The notes under the pieces were generated by a model. That model had not been told where the DNA came from. It did no database searches and worked only from the letters and a program-made list of their open reading frames with translations. Shown in pieces: positions 41,944 to 50,405 of a DNA stretch of 64,000 nt; the first letter of the stretch is position 1, and every line of letters starts with the position of its first letter. Position numbers and translations under genes: made by a program. The DNA comes from Mollicutes bacterium (GTDB lineage: Bacteria; Bacillota_I; Bacilli_A; Izemoplasmatales; Izemoplasmataceae). Where the stretch lies: contig PWHD01000021.1 of the NCBI GenBank assembly GCA_003555335.1, positions 124,001 to 188,000 on the forward strand, written 5' to 3'.

Positions 41944-43062
41944 CTAAGCGTTTTTCAAGACGGTGTCGACCGGCACATACTCGTGACCGAATGTCTCGGC
42001 GACCGCTTTGTAGACGACTTTGCCGTTGAGGACATTGAGACCTTTTTTAAGGGATGGATCGTCCATGCAGGCTTGTTTATAACCTTTGTTCGCGATATCG
42101 AGGGCGTATGGGATGGTGGCGTTGGTCAACGCGAACGTCGAAGTGCGAGGCACAGCGCCCGGCATGTTGGCCACGCTGTAGTGGACGACGCCGTGTTTCG
42201 TGTAGACAGGGTTGTCGTGCGTGGTGATCCGGTCGATGGTTTCGACAGAACCGCCCTGGTCGATGGAAATATCGACGATGATGCTGCCTTCGGGCATTTT
42301 TCTGACCATGTCCTCGGTGATGATCTTCATCGCTTTGGCACCTGGAATCAAAATGGTCGAGACGACCGCGTCCGCTTCCTTGATGGCGTTTTCGATGTTG
42401 AGCGGATTGGATTTGAGAACCGTCACTTCCTTGTCGAAGATATGGTCGAGATAGCGCATGCGATCTTCATCCAATTCGATGATGGTGGTTCGGGCACCGA
42501 GCCCGATTGCCATCTTCGCCGCTGAGATGCCGGCGGTTCCACCGCCGATGACGACGACATGACCGCGGTTCACGCCGGGAACACCGGACAAAAGCACGCC
42601 GCGTCCGCCGCGGTGCTTTTCAAGCTGGGTGGCGGCGACAATGGTGCCTCTGCGGCCCGCGACTTCACTCATCGGTCTGAGCAAAGGTAGCTCACGACCG
42701 ACCTGGACGGTCTCGTAGGCGATGGCTTTGCATTTTGAATCGATGAGCGCTTGTGTGAGTTCCTTCTCGGCGGCCAGGTGCAGATAGGTGAAGATGACAA
42801 GGTCTTCGCGGAAATACTTGTATTCGCTCGCAAGAGGTTCCTTGACTTTGATGACCATCTCCTGCGCCCATGTCTGTTCGGCGGTATCGACGATGGTGGC
42901 GCCGGCATCGATAAATTCCTGATCCAGGATGCCCGAGCCGAGGCCGGCGGTTCTTTCGACATAGACCTGGTGGTTGCTGCTGACGAGCAGGCTCACACCC
43001 GCGGGCGTGATACCGACACGGTTTTCATTGTTTTTGATTTCCTTAGGTACACCGATTTTCAT
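41944..43062 (-). CDS. ald: Alanine dehydrogenase
   Basis: A 372-residue NAD-dependent enzyme interconverting L-alanine and pyruvate plus ammonia. MKIGVPKEIKNNENRVGITP is the family start. The NAD-binding segment is VVVIGGGTAGISAAKMAIGLGA, and DISIDQGGSVET and VANMPGAVPRTSTFALTNAT are the C-terminal signatures. Length is standard. It has its own promoter and terminator and is monocistronic. It can run in the direction of alanine production to recycle NADH during fermentation, or degrade alanine. Confidence 0.98.
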   Translation of the reverse strand: MKIGVPKEIKNNENRVGITPAGVSLLVSSNHQVYVERTAGLGSGILDQEFIDAGATIVDTAEQTWAQEMVIKVKEPLASEYKYFREDLVIFTYLHLAAEKELTQALIDSKCKAIAYETVQVGRELPLLRPMSEVAGRRGTIVAATQLEKHRGGRGVLLSGVPGVNRGHVVVIGGGTAGISAAKMAIGLGARTTIIELDEDRMRYLDHIFDKEVTVLKSNPLNIENAIKEADAVVSTILIPGAKAMKIITEDMVRKMPEGSIIVDISIDQGGSVETIDRITTHDNPVYTKHGVVHYSVANMPGAVPRTSTFALTNATIPYALDIANKGYKQACMDDPSLKKGLNVLNGKVVYKAVAETFGHEYVPVDTVLKNA

Positions 43063-43079
43063 TTGAAACCTCCCGATAG

Positions 43080-43109
43080 ATTATATTCAATACGCTATAA
43101 TTGTATCAA
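43080..43109 (-). promoter_or_regulatory. Promoter of ald
   Basis: On the minus strand, TTGATA (43104-43109), 18 bases and TATAAT (43080-43085). The remaining bases to 43262 contain nothing I can support. Confidence 0.7.
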
Positions 43110-43262
43110 AGCTCTTGTTACAATACAACCGTTTTCATTAAAATCAGTCAGTTTTTATAATACAGGTTATTTCGGATGTTTTTGCCTGTTTAAAAGCCTT
43201 TTTCCACCTTGGTTACCGGGAAGCCGCATTTATTTATGACGGACGGATGCGTTTGGATTTCC

Positions 43263-43297
43263 AAAAAAAGGACGGCGCATTGACTGCGGCCATCCTT
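43263..43297 (-). terminator. Terminator of the pheS-pheT operon
   Basis: An imperfect stem of about 12 bp (one mismatch, one bulge) is followed on the minus strand by seven T. Confidence 0.75.
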
Positions 43298-43312
43298 CTT
43301 GTATCGGTCTTC

Positions 43313-45676
43313 TTATCTTAAAATCGCATCGTGTTCGTTCTTGAGCGCTTCTAAGATGTTCCTGACCATCTCGTCGATGGTCTTTGTCTTGAGCGTACCT
43401 GTCTTGTCTTCGAAATGAAGTCTGATCGCCAGGGATTTCTTCCCTGACTCGATGTGTTCGCCCTGATAGACATCGAATACGTAGGCGTCTTTGAGAATGC
43501 CGGTGGAATTGTCCTTGATGCTTGCGATGATCGCGCCGGCGTTGATGGTCTCATCGACGACGAGGGCGATGTCCCTTGAGACACTGGGATACTTGAGCAC
43601 CTTTTCATAGCGGGTCAGCTTTTCACTGTGGGCATAGAGTTTCTCCAGGTCCATTTCCGCGAGGAAGACCTCTTCAAGGCCGTATTTGTGCGCATATTCA
43701 GGATGGAGCTTGCCGATGAATCCGATCGGTTCGCCTTTGTGACGGATACGCGCGGTCTGGTGGGGATGATAGTTCTCAAGTGTGATTTTCTCATAGGTGA
43801 CAGAAGAGAGGTTGAAGCGTTCGGCAAGGGCGCCGATTACACCTTTGAGGGTGAAGAAGTCGGTCGGCGGGGTTTCCTGCCAGAGATGGTCCCGGTAAGG
43901 TCCCATCATCAGAAGGCTGAGCACCTCGGTCTCCTTTTCTTCTGTGTATCGCTTGGACAGTTCGAAGGCGTGGACGGCGGTCTGGCGTCTGGCGATATTG
44001 TATCGCGCGACCTCGAGAAGTCCGTTCAGCGGCGTCAGTACGAGCGTGGTGCGTTCCTCGCTGATCGGGTTGGCGATTTTGACCGGATTGGCGTCCTTGT
44101 GCGGGGTGAGATCGAATACCGACTTGTCCGCGACCAGGCTGTAGGTGATGGTCTCGTTGAGCGAAAGGCCGGTCAATGTGCGTCTTATGCGACGCTTGAA
44201 TGACTGGTAGTCGGTGAGCCCGCCTTTTGAAACGGTCTTGGGCAGAGTGTCGGGCAGGGTGTTGTAATCATGGATCCGCCCGATTTCTTCGATGATGTCC
44301 TGGTAAGTCGTGATGTCCTGTCTTCTTGTGGGTGCCGCGACAGTGAAACGCCCGTCTTTCAGTTCATAATCGAAGGCGAGGCGTCTGAAGATGTCTTCGA
44401 CCTTTTTCTCAGAAAGGTCGGCACCGAGGACGCGGGTGATTTTATCCATGGTGATGTGCACCGGTTTCGGGACATGGTCGTGTTCGTCGATGAAACGGAT
44501 ATTCTCCCGGACGGTCGCCCCGGCGAACTTCATGAGGAGGTCGCTGGCGCGGTCGAGCGCTTCTTTCGTCATGGCCGGGTCGACACCGCGTTCAAAGCGC
44601 ATCGACGCTTCGCTCGATAGCGCGAGACGTCTGGAGGTGCGGCGGATATTGACCGGATTGAACGTGGCGCTTTCAAGGAGGATGCTCGTGGTTTTCTCGC
44701 CGACTTCGGTTTCTGCGCCGCCCATGACGCCGCCGAGGGCGATCGGGTTCTTGCCGTCGGTGATCAGGATATCGTCTTCATTGAGAATCCGCTGTTTGTC
44801 ATCGAGGGTCGTGAAAGGCTCTTTGTCCTTCGCCATACGGACCACGATGCGATCGGCGTTCAGTTTATCATAGTCGAAAGCATGCAGAGGTTGCCCTGTC
44901 TCAAGCATCACGTAATTGGTGATGTCGACCACGTTGTTGATGGGTCTGATGCCGGCGGCGATGAGTCTCGACCTGAGCCAGAGGGGACTCTTGGCGATGC
45001 TGACATTGTCGATGATACGGGCGTAATAGCTTTTGCAGTTGTCGGTCGTACTTTCGACAGTGACGTCATTTTTCATGTCTGAAACATTGAGGGTGGTTCT
45101 TGGAAGGGTGATGTCGATATCGAACATGGCGCCGACATCAAAGGCGGCACCACGCATCGAAAGCAGGTCGGGGCGGTTCGGCGTGAGATCGAGTTCGAGG
45201 ACATAATCATCAAGTCCGGTATAACCGGTCACTTCCTCTCCCACCGGCGCATCCTCGGGCAGCACATGGATGCCCGTCTCCTGGTGGTATTTCTCCTCGA
45301 TACCCAGTTCCTTGAGGCTACAAATCATCCCGCTTGATTCGACACCACGGATGGTGGTCACCTTGATTTTGAAATCACCCGGCAAGACCGCACCCGGGAG
45401 GGCGACGATGACTTTCTGGCCGGCGGCAACGTTCGGAGCGCCGCAGATGATCTGTAGGGTCTCCTCTTTGACATCGACATTACAGACACTCAGTTTGTCC
45501 GCGTCAGGATGGGGCTCGCATGAGACGACCTCACCGACGACGATATTCTTCGCGGTCGTGAGGGGGTAGAGGCCCTCGACTTCCTGTGATTGGTTGGTGA
45601 AGCGTTTTTTCAATTCTTCATGGCTGATATCCCTGAGCGATACATAATCGTTCAACCAGTTCAACGATATCTTCAT
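43313..45676 (-). CDS. pheT: Phenylalanyl-tRNA synthetase beta subunit
   Basis: A 787-residue subunit of the (alpha-beta)2 enzyme. MKISLNWLNDYVSL is the usual start. A tRNA-binding (EMAP-like) OB domain lies at about 40-150, the B3/B4 editing domain contains DLTPNRPDLLSMRG, the B5 domain follows, and the C-terminal anticodon-binding FDX-ACB domain starts at YPSVSRDIALVVDE. The ATG follows GAAGGAGG and lies one base after the stop of the hydrolase gene that separates it from pheS. Confidence 0.98.
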   Translation of the reverse strand: MKISLNWLNDYVSLRDISHEELKKRFTNQSQEVEGLYPLTTAKNIVVGEVVSCEPHPDADKLSVCNVDVKEETLQIICGAPNVAAGQKVIVALPGAVLPGDFKIKVTTIRGVESSGMICSLKELGIEEKYHQETGIHVLPEDAPVGEEVTGYTGLDDYVLELDLTPNRPDLLSMRGAAFDVGAMFDIDITLPRTTLNVSDMKNDVTVESTTDNCKSYYARIIDNVSIAKSPLWLRSRLIAAGIRPINNVVDITNYVMLETGQPLHAFDYDKLNADRIVVRMAKDKEPFTTLDDKQRILNEDDILITDGKNPIALGGVMGGAETEVGEKTTSILLESATFNPVNIRRTSRRLALSSEASMRFERGVDPAMTKEALDRASDLLMKFAGATVRENIRFIDEHDHVPKPVHITMDKITRVLGADLSEKKVEDIFRRLAFDYELKDGRFTVAAPTRRQDITTYQDIIEEIGRIHDYNTLPDTLPKTVSKGGLTDYQSFKRRIRRTLTGLSLNETITYSLVADKSVFDLTPHKDANPVKIANPISEERTTLVLTPLNGLLEVARYNIARRQTAVHAFELSKRYTEEKETEVLSLLMMGPYRDHLWQETPPTDFFTLKGVIGALAERFNLSSVTYEKITLENYHPHQTARIRHKGEPIGFIGKLHPEYAHKYGLEEVFLAEMDLEKLYAHSEKLTRYEKVLKYPSVSRDIALVVDETINAGAIIASIKDNSTGILKDAYVFDVYQGEHIESGKKSLAIRLHFEDKTGTLKTKTIDEMVRNILEALKNEHDAILR

Positions 45677-45677
45677 A

Positions 45678-46385
45678 TTAATCCTCCTTCAAAAACTGTT
45701 CGATCTTCTGATACACATCGAATCTGACGGTTCTGTCGAAAAAGAGGAAATGGGAGGAGTCGACCGCGAAGCGTTCGACATCATCGGTTCCGAGCTTTTT
45801 CACAAGCCAGTCGATGGATTTTGTCTTGACCACCTCGTCATTGGTCGCCTCGACGATGAGAATTTTGGCGTGGTCGACTTTTTTGACGAAGCGTCTGGTG
45901 TACAGGAAATAACGCTGCAGGGTCCATATATGGGTCTTCGGCACATACTGGAAGCGTCTTGTGAACTCGCGGTAGAAGAGTTTTTGGACCTTGCTCAGGT
46001 TCTCTTTTTTCGCATATGAGGCGAGAAAACCCCTGAAAAACTTGCTGAAGTTGGGATTTTTCACAATCGGGGCAATCAGTACAAGCTTGTCGACCCTGTC
46101 GGTCCTGGAGGCAATCACACTCGCGGTGGCGGCACCGAGTGAATAGCCGATGACATAGACTTTCTTGAAAGGCGCACGCATCATGTCAATCGTCTGGTCA
46201 ATGAAACGATTGAAGTCGCGGATGCTCGATTTCGGAAAATAATCACCCACGAAGCCACCGGGGATATTCTTGGGGTAGTAGACAAAAAAGTTGTTGTTCT
46301 TACGCAGATACTTGTGCAGGCCTGACATTTCCGCGCCGGTCGTTCCGGCGCCGTTGATAATCACACAAAGCGTGTCTTTTATCAT
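45678..46385 (-). CDS. Alpha/beta hydrolase inserted between pheS and pheT
   Basis: A 235-residue protein with an alpha/beta-hydrolase fold. The nucleophile elbow is G80-Y-S82-L-G84 ([18 protein letters not shown]). A plausible acid is D183 in EATNDEVV and the histidine is H212 in [10 protein letters not shown], in the correct order and spacing. [12 protein letters not shown] near the start could form the oxyanion loop. No signal peptide is seen. It overlaps pheS by ATGA and ends one base before pheT, so it is translated as part of the synthetase operon. The substrate is unknown; esterase, thioesterase or peptidase are all possible. Confidence 0.85.
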   Translation of the reverse strand: MIKDTLCVIINGAGTTGAEMSGLHKYLRKNNNFFVYYPKNIPGGFVGDYFPKSSIRDFNRFIDQTIDMMRAPFKKVYVIGYSLGAATASVIASRTDRVDKLVLIAPIVKNPNFSKFFRGFLASYAKKENLSKVQKLFYREFTRRFQYVPKTHIWTLQRYFLYTRRFVKKVDHAKILIVEATNDEVVKTKSIDWLVKKLGTDDVERFAVDSSHFLFFDRTVRFDVYQKIEQFLKED

Positions 46386-47416
46386 ATGAACTGCTTATTG
46401 AAGCGAAGATCATTGATGTAGAAATGTCTGATATCCTCGATACCGTATTTCAACATCGCGATCCGTTCGACACCGACGCCGAACGCGAAGCCCTGATAAC
46501 GTGAAGGATCATAGCCGCTTGCCTCAAGTACTTTGTCATTGACCATACCCGCTCCGAGAATCTCGATGAAGCCGGTGTGCTTGCACATCCTGCATCCGAC
46601 ACCGTCGCAGTTGGCGCAGGTGACATCAACTTCGACGCTCGGTTCCGTGAACGGGAAATAGGAGGGGCGCAGTCGGATTTCACGGTCGGGACCGAACATG
46701 GCTCTCGCGACCTCCAGCAAAGTGCCCTTCAGGTCGCTCATGGTCGTCGATTCATCCACGACGAGCCCTTCGATCTGCATGAACTGATGCGAGTGGGTCG
46801 CATCGTCGTCATCCCTGCGGTAGGTTTTCCCCGGACAGATGATCTTGACGGGTTTCGTGCCGCCGTATTCAAGCATCGTGCGGACCTGAACCGGCGACGT
46901 ATGGGTCCTGAGCAACGTGTTCTCGCTGATATAGAGGGAGTCCTGCATATCGCGGGCAGGGTGGTCCTTCGGCAGGTTCAGTTTCTCGAAGTTCATCTCG
47001 TCGGTTTCGATTTCCGGGCCTTCCTTGATCTGATAGCCCATTCCGATGAAAAGGTCTTCGACCGTTTCGATGACCTGGTTGAGGAGGTGGATCGCACCGG
47101 GTTTGAAATCGGGGGCGTCGAGTGTCACATCGACGGTCTCTTCTTTCAGTTTTCTATCGATTTCTTCTTTCTTGAGTGCCTGTCTTTTTTCCTCAATCAG
47201 TTGACTGAAGCGTTTTTTTCCCTCGTTGACGGCCTGACCGAAACCGGGTTTTTCCGAATCGGGCAGGTCTTTCATGTGTTTCATCAGGTTGGAGATTTCT
47301 GCTTTCTTACCCAGATATTTCGCTTTCACGTTCTGGAGGTCAGCCTGATTCTCCACTTTATCAAGCTCGTTCTTCAATGCTTTTTCCAGATCTTTGATGA
47401 TGTTTTTCACATTCAT
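46382..47416 (-). CDS. pheS: Phenylalanyl-tRNA synthetase alpha subunit
   Basis: A 344-residue catalytic subunit. The N-terminal coiled coil (about 1-85) contains [25 protein letters not shown]. The class II motifs are [12 protein letters not shown] (motif 1 region), [31 protein letters not shown] (motif 2) and [17 protein letters not shown] (motif 3). [20 protein letters not shown] is also conserved. The ATG follows AGGAGG. It is the first gene behind a phenylalanine T-box. Confidence 0.98.
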   Translation of the reverse strand: MNVKNIIKDLEKALKNELDKVENQADLQNVKAKYLGKKAEISNLMKHMKDLPDSEKPGFGQAVNEGKKRFSQLIEEKRQALKKEEIDRKLKEETVDVTLDAPDFKPGAIHLLNQVIETVEDLFIGMGYQIKEGPEIETDEMNFEKLNLPKDHPARDMQDSLYISENTLLRTHTSPVQVRTMLEYGGTKPVKIICPGKTYRRDDDDATHSHQFMQIEGLVVDESTTMSDLKGTLLEVARAMFGPDREIRLRPSYFPFTEPSVEVDVTCANCDGVGCRMCKHTGFIEILGAGMVNDKVLEASGYDPSRYQGFAFGVGVERIAMLKYGIEDIRHFYINDLRFNKQFI

Positions 47417-47436
47417 GTTTCATTCCTCCTAACAAT

Positions 47437-47651
47437 AAAAAAAGTCCCCACGCACATAGCATAAGGACGACATTGGCCGCGGTACCACCTTAAGTTCAAT
47501 CAAGCTCTCATGGGCTTTTAACGCAAGCGAGACGGACGCGATTAACGCCATTCGGAAGCTGAAAGACAATCAGGATGTCATGGGGTTTTCCACCGGTGGC
47601 CCCTCTCTTCGATGACACGGATCTGATGTCCATGGTCTTCTTCAACATGTT
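47437..47651 (-). promoter_or_regulatory. T-box riboswitch, phenylalanine specific
   Basis: On the minus strand the core AAGGTGGTACCGCGG is at 47477-47491, and a terminator stem with wobble pairs (47444-47468) is followed by seven T. Stem I has AGAGAG near 47612 and GGTGGAAAACC. The codon at the specifier position, before CGAATGG, is TTC (47555-47557), phenylalanine. The downstream pheS-pheT genes agree. Confidence 0.94.
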
Positions 47652-47657
47652 ACCTAC

Positions 47658-47686
47658 ATTATACCCAAAGGCCCGGAATTATTCAA
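47658..47686 (-). promoter_or_regulatory. Promoter of the phenylalanine T-box operon
   Basis: On the minus strand, TTGAAT (47681-47686), 17 bases and TATAAT (47658-47663). Confidence 0.85.
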
Positions 47687-47709
47687 GCGCAATCATCGCC
47701 GATGTGCAT

Positions 47710-47743
47710 AAAAAAACCGCCCGTATCATCGTACGGGCGGTTT
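47710..47743 (-). terminator. Terminator of the second M3 peptidase gene
   Basis: A 12-bp perfect stem (47714-47725 with 47732-47743) with loop TCATCG is followed on the minus strand by a T-run. Confidence 0.92.
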
Positions 47744-47754
47744 GAAGCGGTTGT

Positions 47755-49509
47755 CTATTCCGTCATTTCCATGAACATGTCGATTTCTTCTTTGATCACG
47801 GCGAGCGAGCGGTCCCAGAATTCGCGTTTTGTGACATCGATGCCGATCAGGGCGGCAACGGCCTCGACATCCATTTTTCCGGTCTTTTGGAGAAGTTCGT
47901 CTATGTCCTTGACGAATTCCTTGCCTTTTTCCTGATAGATGGCATAGATTCCTTTCGCGAATAAAAGCCCGAACGCGTAAGGGAAGTTATAGAAACTGAG
48001 GCTGCCGCGGTAATAGTGACCCTTGTTGACCCACATGTAAGGATGGCGCTTGTCTTCGGCGATCGCATCGCCGTAGGCTTCTTTCTGCGCATCTTCCATC
48101 ATTGTCTTCAGCTTGTCTGCGCTCAGCGGTCTGTCGAGACGGGCCTCGAAGACGTTTTTCTCGAAGATGAAGCGTGAGAGAATGTCGACGATGACCTGGG
48201 TCGTGCCCATCAGCGACTGTTCGAGGATGAAAAGTTTCTCCTCGCCGCTTGAATCCTTGAGGGCGGCTTTTTTGACAATGGTCTCGCACAGGGTCGAGGC
48301 TGTTTCGGCGACCGGCATGGTGTAGGAGGCGTTCAAGATGTTTTCTTTGAAGATTTTGTCGCCGTGATAAGCATGACCGAGTTCATGGGCGAGGGTGATG
48401 ACATTCGAGAAGGAGCCCTCGAAGTTGGTCAGAATCCGGCTTTGTTTGATCGGGTGGATGTTGAAACAGAAGGCGCCGCCCCGTTTGCCCTTTCTCGGTG
48501 TGAAGTCGATCCATTCCTCGTCATAGGCGCGTCTGGCGAGATTCGCGAGATCGTCACCGAAGGTCTCGAAGTTGTCGATGACATAGTTCATGGCCTCATC
48601 GACGGAGAACTCGCGTTCGCTTTTGCCGAGCGGGGCGAACAAATCGTACCAGGGAAGTTTGTCGTCATGGCCGAGTAGCGACGCCTTCCTTTTCAGGTAC
48701 TTCCTGAACATCGGCAGGTGGGCGCGCATCGACTCAAGGAGCGCATCCAGCGTCTTTCTTTGCATGCGGGAATCATAGACCGCTTCGTCCAAGGCACTTT
48801 CAAAACCGCGCATTCTGACCAGTTCGTTGACCTCGCCTTTGATGCTGTTCAGCGAAAAGGCGATCGACTGTTCGACCCGTTTGTAGGCGGCCAGTTCGGC
48901 CTCATAGGCCCGCTTGCGGACGGCGGGGTCCTGAGAGTGCGCTTTGTTGCGGACATCGGTCAGGGTGATGGTCTTGCCGTCATAATCGACTTCCATGATG
49001 CTTGTCAAAAGTCCCTGAAGCTGACTCCAGGCGCTTGAGCCTGTCTGTGTCAGTTTCGAGATGATGTTTTCTTCCTTTTCCGACAAGGTGTGTTTGGCGC
49101 GGTCCTTGATCGATAGGAGATGATAGGAAAATTCCTTGAGTGATTCGTTGTTTTCAATCAGACTCTCGAGATTGTCGACACCGGAGAGCCACTTGCTGAA
49201 TTTTGTGTAGAATTCCGTGGTCTGACTGGAAAGTTGCTGCATACGCACCATCCAGGCATTCGATGTCTCGTCCTGGGCATCGGTGGACAGGGAAAGATTG
49301 ACAAAGCCGAACGCGCGGATGAGTTTGGTCTTGAGTTTGGCGGCGAGGTCCAGATAGGTGGTGATGGTCTTTAGAGGTTCGGGGTTGCGGTCGAGGCCTT
49401 TCGCGAAATCACTCGATTCTGCGAGCAGGGATTTGATTTCGTCGATGGTTTTTTTGAAGTCCATGGACTCATAGCCTTTGAACAGTGGGTCGAGATTCCA
49501 TTTCTGCAT
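47755..49509 (-). CDS. M3-family oligoendopeptidase, copy 2
   Basis: A 584-residue zinc peptidase of the PepF group. HELGH is at 375-379 and the third ligand segment is MPVAETASTLCETIV. The C-terminal part has NKGHYYRGSLSFYNFPYAFGLLF, which places it in the YjbG/PepF2-like branch that differs from copy 1 (5265-7025). Copy 1 has FVAEIASTFNEHML at the corresponding site. It is monocistronic, with a GGAGG site before the ATG. Confidence 0.94.
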   Translation of the reverse strand: MQKWNLDPLFKGYESMDFKKTIDEIKSLLAESSDFAKGLDRNPEPLKTITTYLDLAAKLKTKLIRAFGFVNLSLSTDAQDETSNAWMVRMQQLSSQTTEFYTKFSKWLSGVDNLESLIENNESLKEFSYHLLSIKDRAKHTLSEKEENIISKLTQTGSSAWSQLQGLLTSIMEVDYDGKTITLTDVRNKAHSQDPAVRKRAYEAELAAYKRVEQSIAFSLNSIKGEVNELVRMRGFESALDEAVYDSRMQRKTLDALLESMRAHLPMFRKYLKRKASLLGHDDKLPWYDLFAPLGKSEREFSVDEAMNYVIDNFETFGDDLANLARRAYDEEWIDFTPRKGKRGGAFCFNIHPIKQSRILTNFEGSFSNVITLAHELGHAYHGDKIFKENILNASYTMPVAETASTLCETIVKKAALKDSSGEEKLFILEQSLMGTTQVIVDILSRFIFEKNVFEARLDRPLSADKLKTMMEDAQKEAYGDAIAEDKRHPYMWVNKGHYYRGSLSFYNFPYAFGLLFAKGIYAIYQEKGKEFVKDIDELLQKTGKMDVEAVAALIGIDVTKREFWDRSLAVIKEEIDMFMEMTE

Positions 49510-49543
49510 GATTTTTCCTCCTAGATTTATTTATTGGAAAACC

Positions 49544-49575
49544 TTTTGAAAAAACCGGTCGCCCGGTTTTTCAAA
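49544..49575 (-). terminator. Terminator of the Bax-inhibitor-1 gene
   Basis: A long stem of GAAAAACCGG type with a GCGA loop (49545-49575) ends in a T-run on the minus strand. Confidence 0.82.
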
Positions 49576-49584
49576 GGGTTTGAT

Positions 49585-50340
49585 TCAGCGACGCTGTGAC
49601 AAAATCGCAAGCAAACGCAGCATTTCGACAAAGAGCCAGACAATCGTGATGACAAGGCTGAGTGAAAGCATCCACTCATAGTCCTTGTCGGCATCCGCCT
49701 GGACGAACTTCGAGATGTTGTCGAAGTCGATCAGCAGGAATAATGATGCGGCGACGACACCGATCACGACGACAAGCAGATAGATGCCGCTCATCGGACC
49801 GCTATAGATGTTGAGCGCGCCGACCATGGCCAGAATGAAGAATACCAGGTTGGCGAGCACGAGACCGAACAGGACTGAAATCATGACGCGTCTGAACATG
49901 TTACCCACGCGGATGATGCCGCTTCTGTAAAGAAAGAGCATCGCGGCAAAGACACCGGCGGTGGCGATCAGGGCGGTGCTGACGATGTGGTCACCGAAGG
50001 AAATCGTGTAGATGCCGGCAATCGCACCGAGGAAGAGTCCTTGGGCGACGGCGTAGATGACAGAAAACAGGGGCGCGTATCTTGTGGAACGCATGGTCAC
50101 AATCACACTGATGATGCCCAGAATCGGTGCGCCGATCAAAGCAAACCAGCCACCGACGACCTGACCGGTCTCGATCAGGGTTGTCGCGGAGAATGCGCCG
50201 ATGACAAGCATGATCAGAAGCATGAGGGCGCTTTTCATCACGACACCGCTATAGGTCGCGGGCCTATCGGAAGTTAGGCTCTGGCTGCGTTGTCTTGAAT
50301 GCATGCTTCGCATGAGGGGGTTCGTGGTTCTATATCGCAT
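49585..50340 (-). CDS. Bax inhibitor-1/YccA-family membrane protein
   Basis: A 251-residue protein. An N-terminal polar stretch rich in Ser and Arg (1-35) is followed by about seven hydrophobic helices. The family hallmark at the end, DADKDYEWMLSLSLVITIVWLFVEMLRLLAIL, and LFLLIDFDNI carry the paired aspartates that regulate calcium leak in the structurally known homologue BsYetJ. The start at 50340 is set by AGAGGTGAT. The role in bacteria is poorly known; pH-dependent ion leak is inferred. Confidence 0.93.
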   Translation of the reverse strand: MRYRTTNPLMRSMHSRQRSQSLTSDRPATYSGVVMKSALMLLIMLVIGAFSATTLIETGQVVGGWFALIGAPILGIISVIVTMRSTRYAPLFSVIYAVAQGLFLGAIAGIYTISFGDHIVSTALIATAGVFAAMLFLYRSGIIRVGNMFRRVMISVLFGLVLANLVFFILAMVGALNIYSGPMSGIYLLVVVIGVVAASLFLLIDFDNISKFVQADADKDYEWMLSLSLVITIVWLFVEMLRLLAILSQRR

Positions 50341-50371
50341 GGTGATCACCTCTTTTATTTTTTTCAATGCT

Positions 50372-50399
50372 ATTATAACCCAAAACGGGCATATGACAA
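50372..50399 (-). promoter_or_regulatory. Promoter of the Bax-inhibitor-1 gene
   Basis: On the minus strand, TTGTCA (50394-50399), 16 bases and TATAAT (50372-50377). Confidence 0.65.
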
Positions 50400-50405
50400 A
50401 ATGTT

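Noticed and set aside
43110..43262. Possible small gene or RNA between ald and pheT
   Set aside because: No frame with a ribosome binding site and no stable structure beyond the pheT terminator was found.
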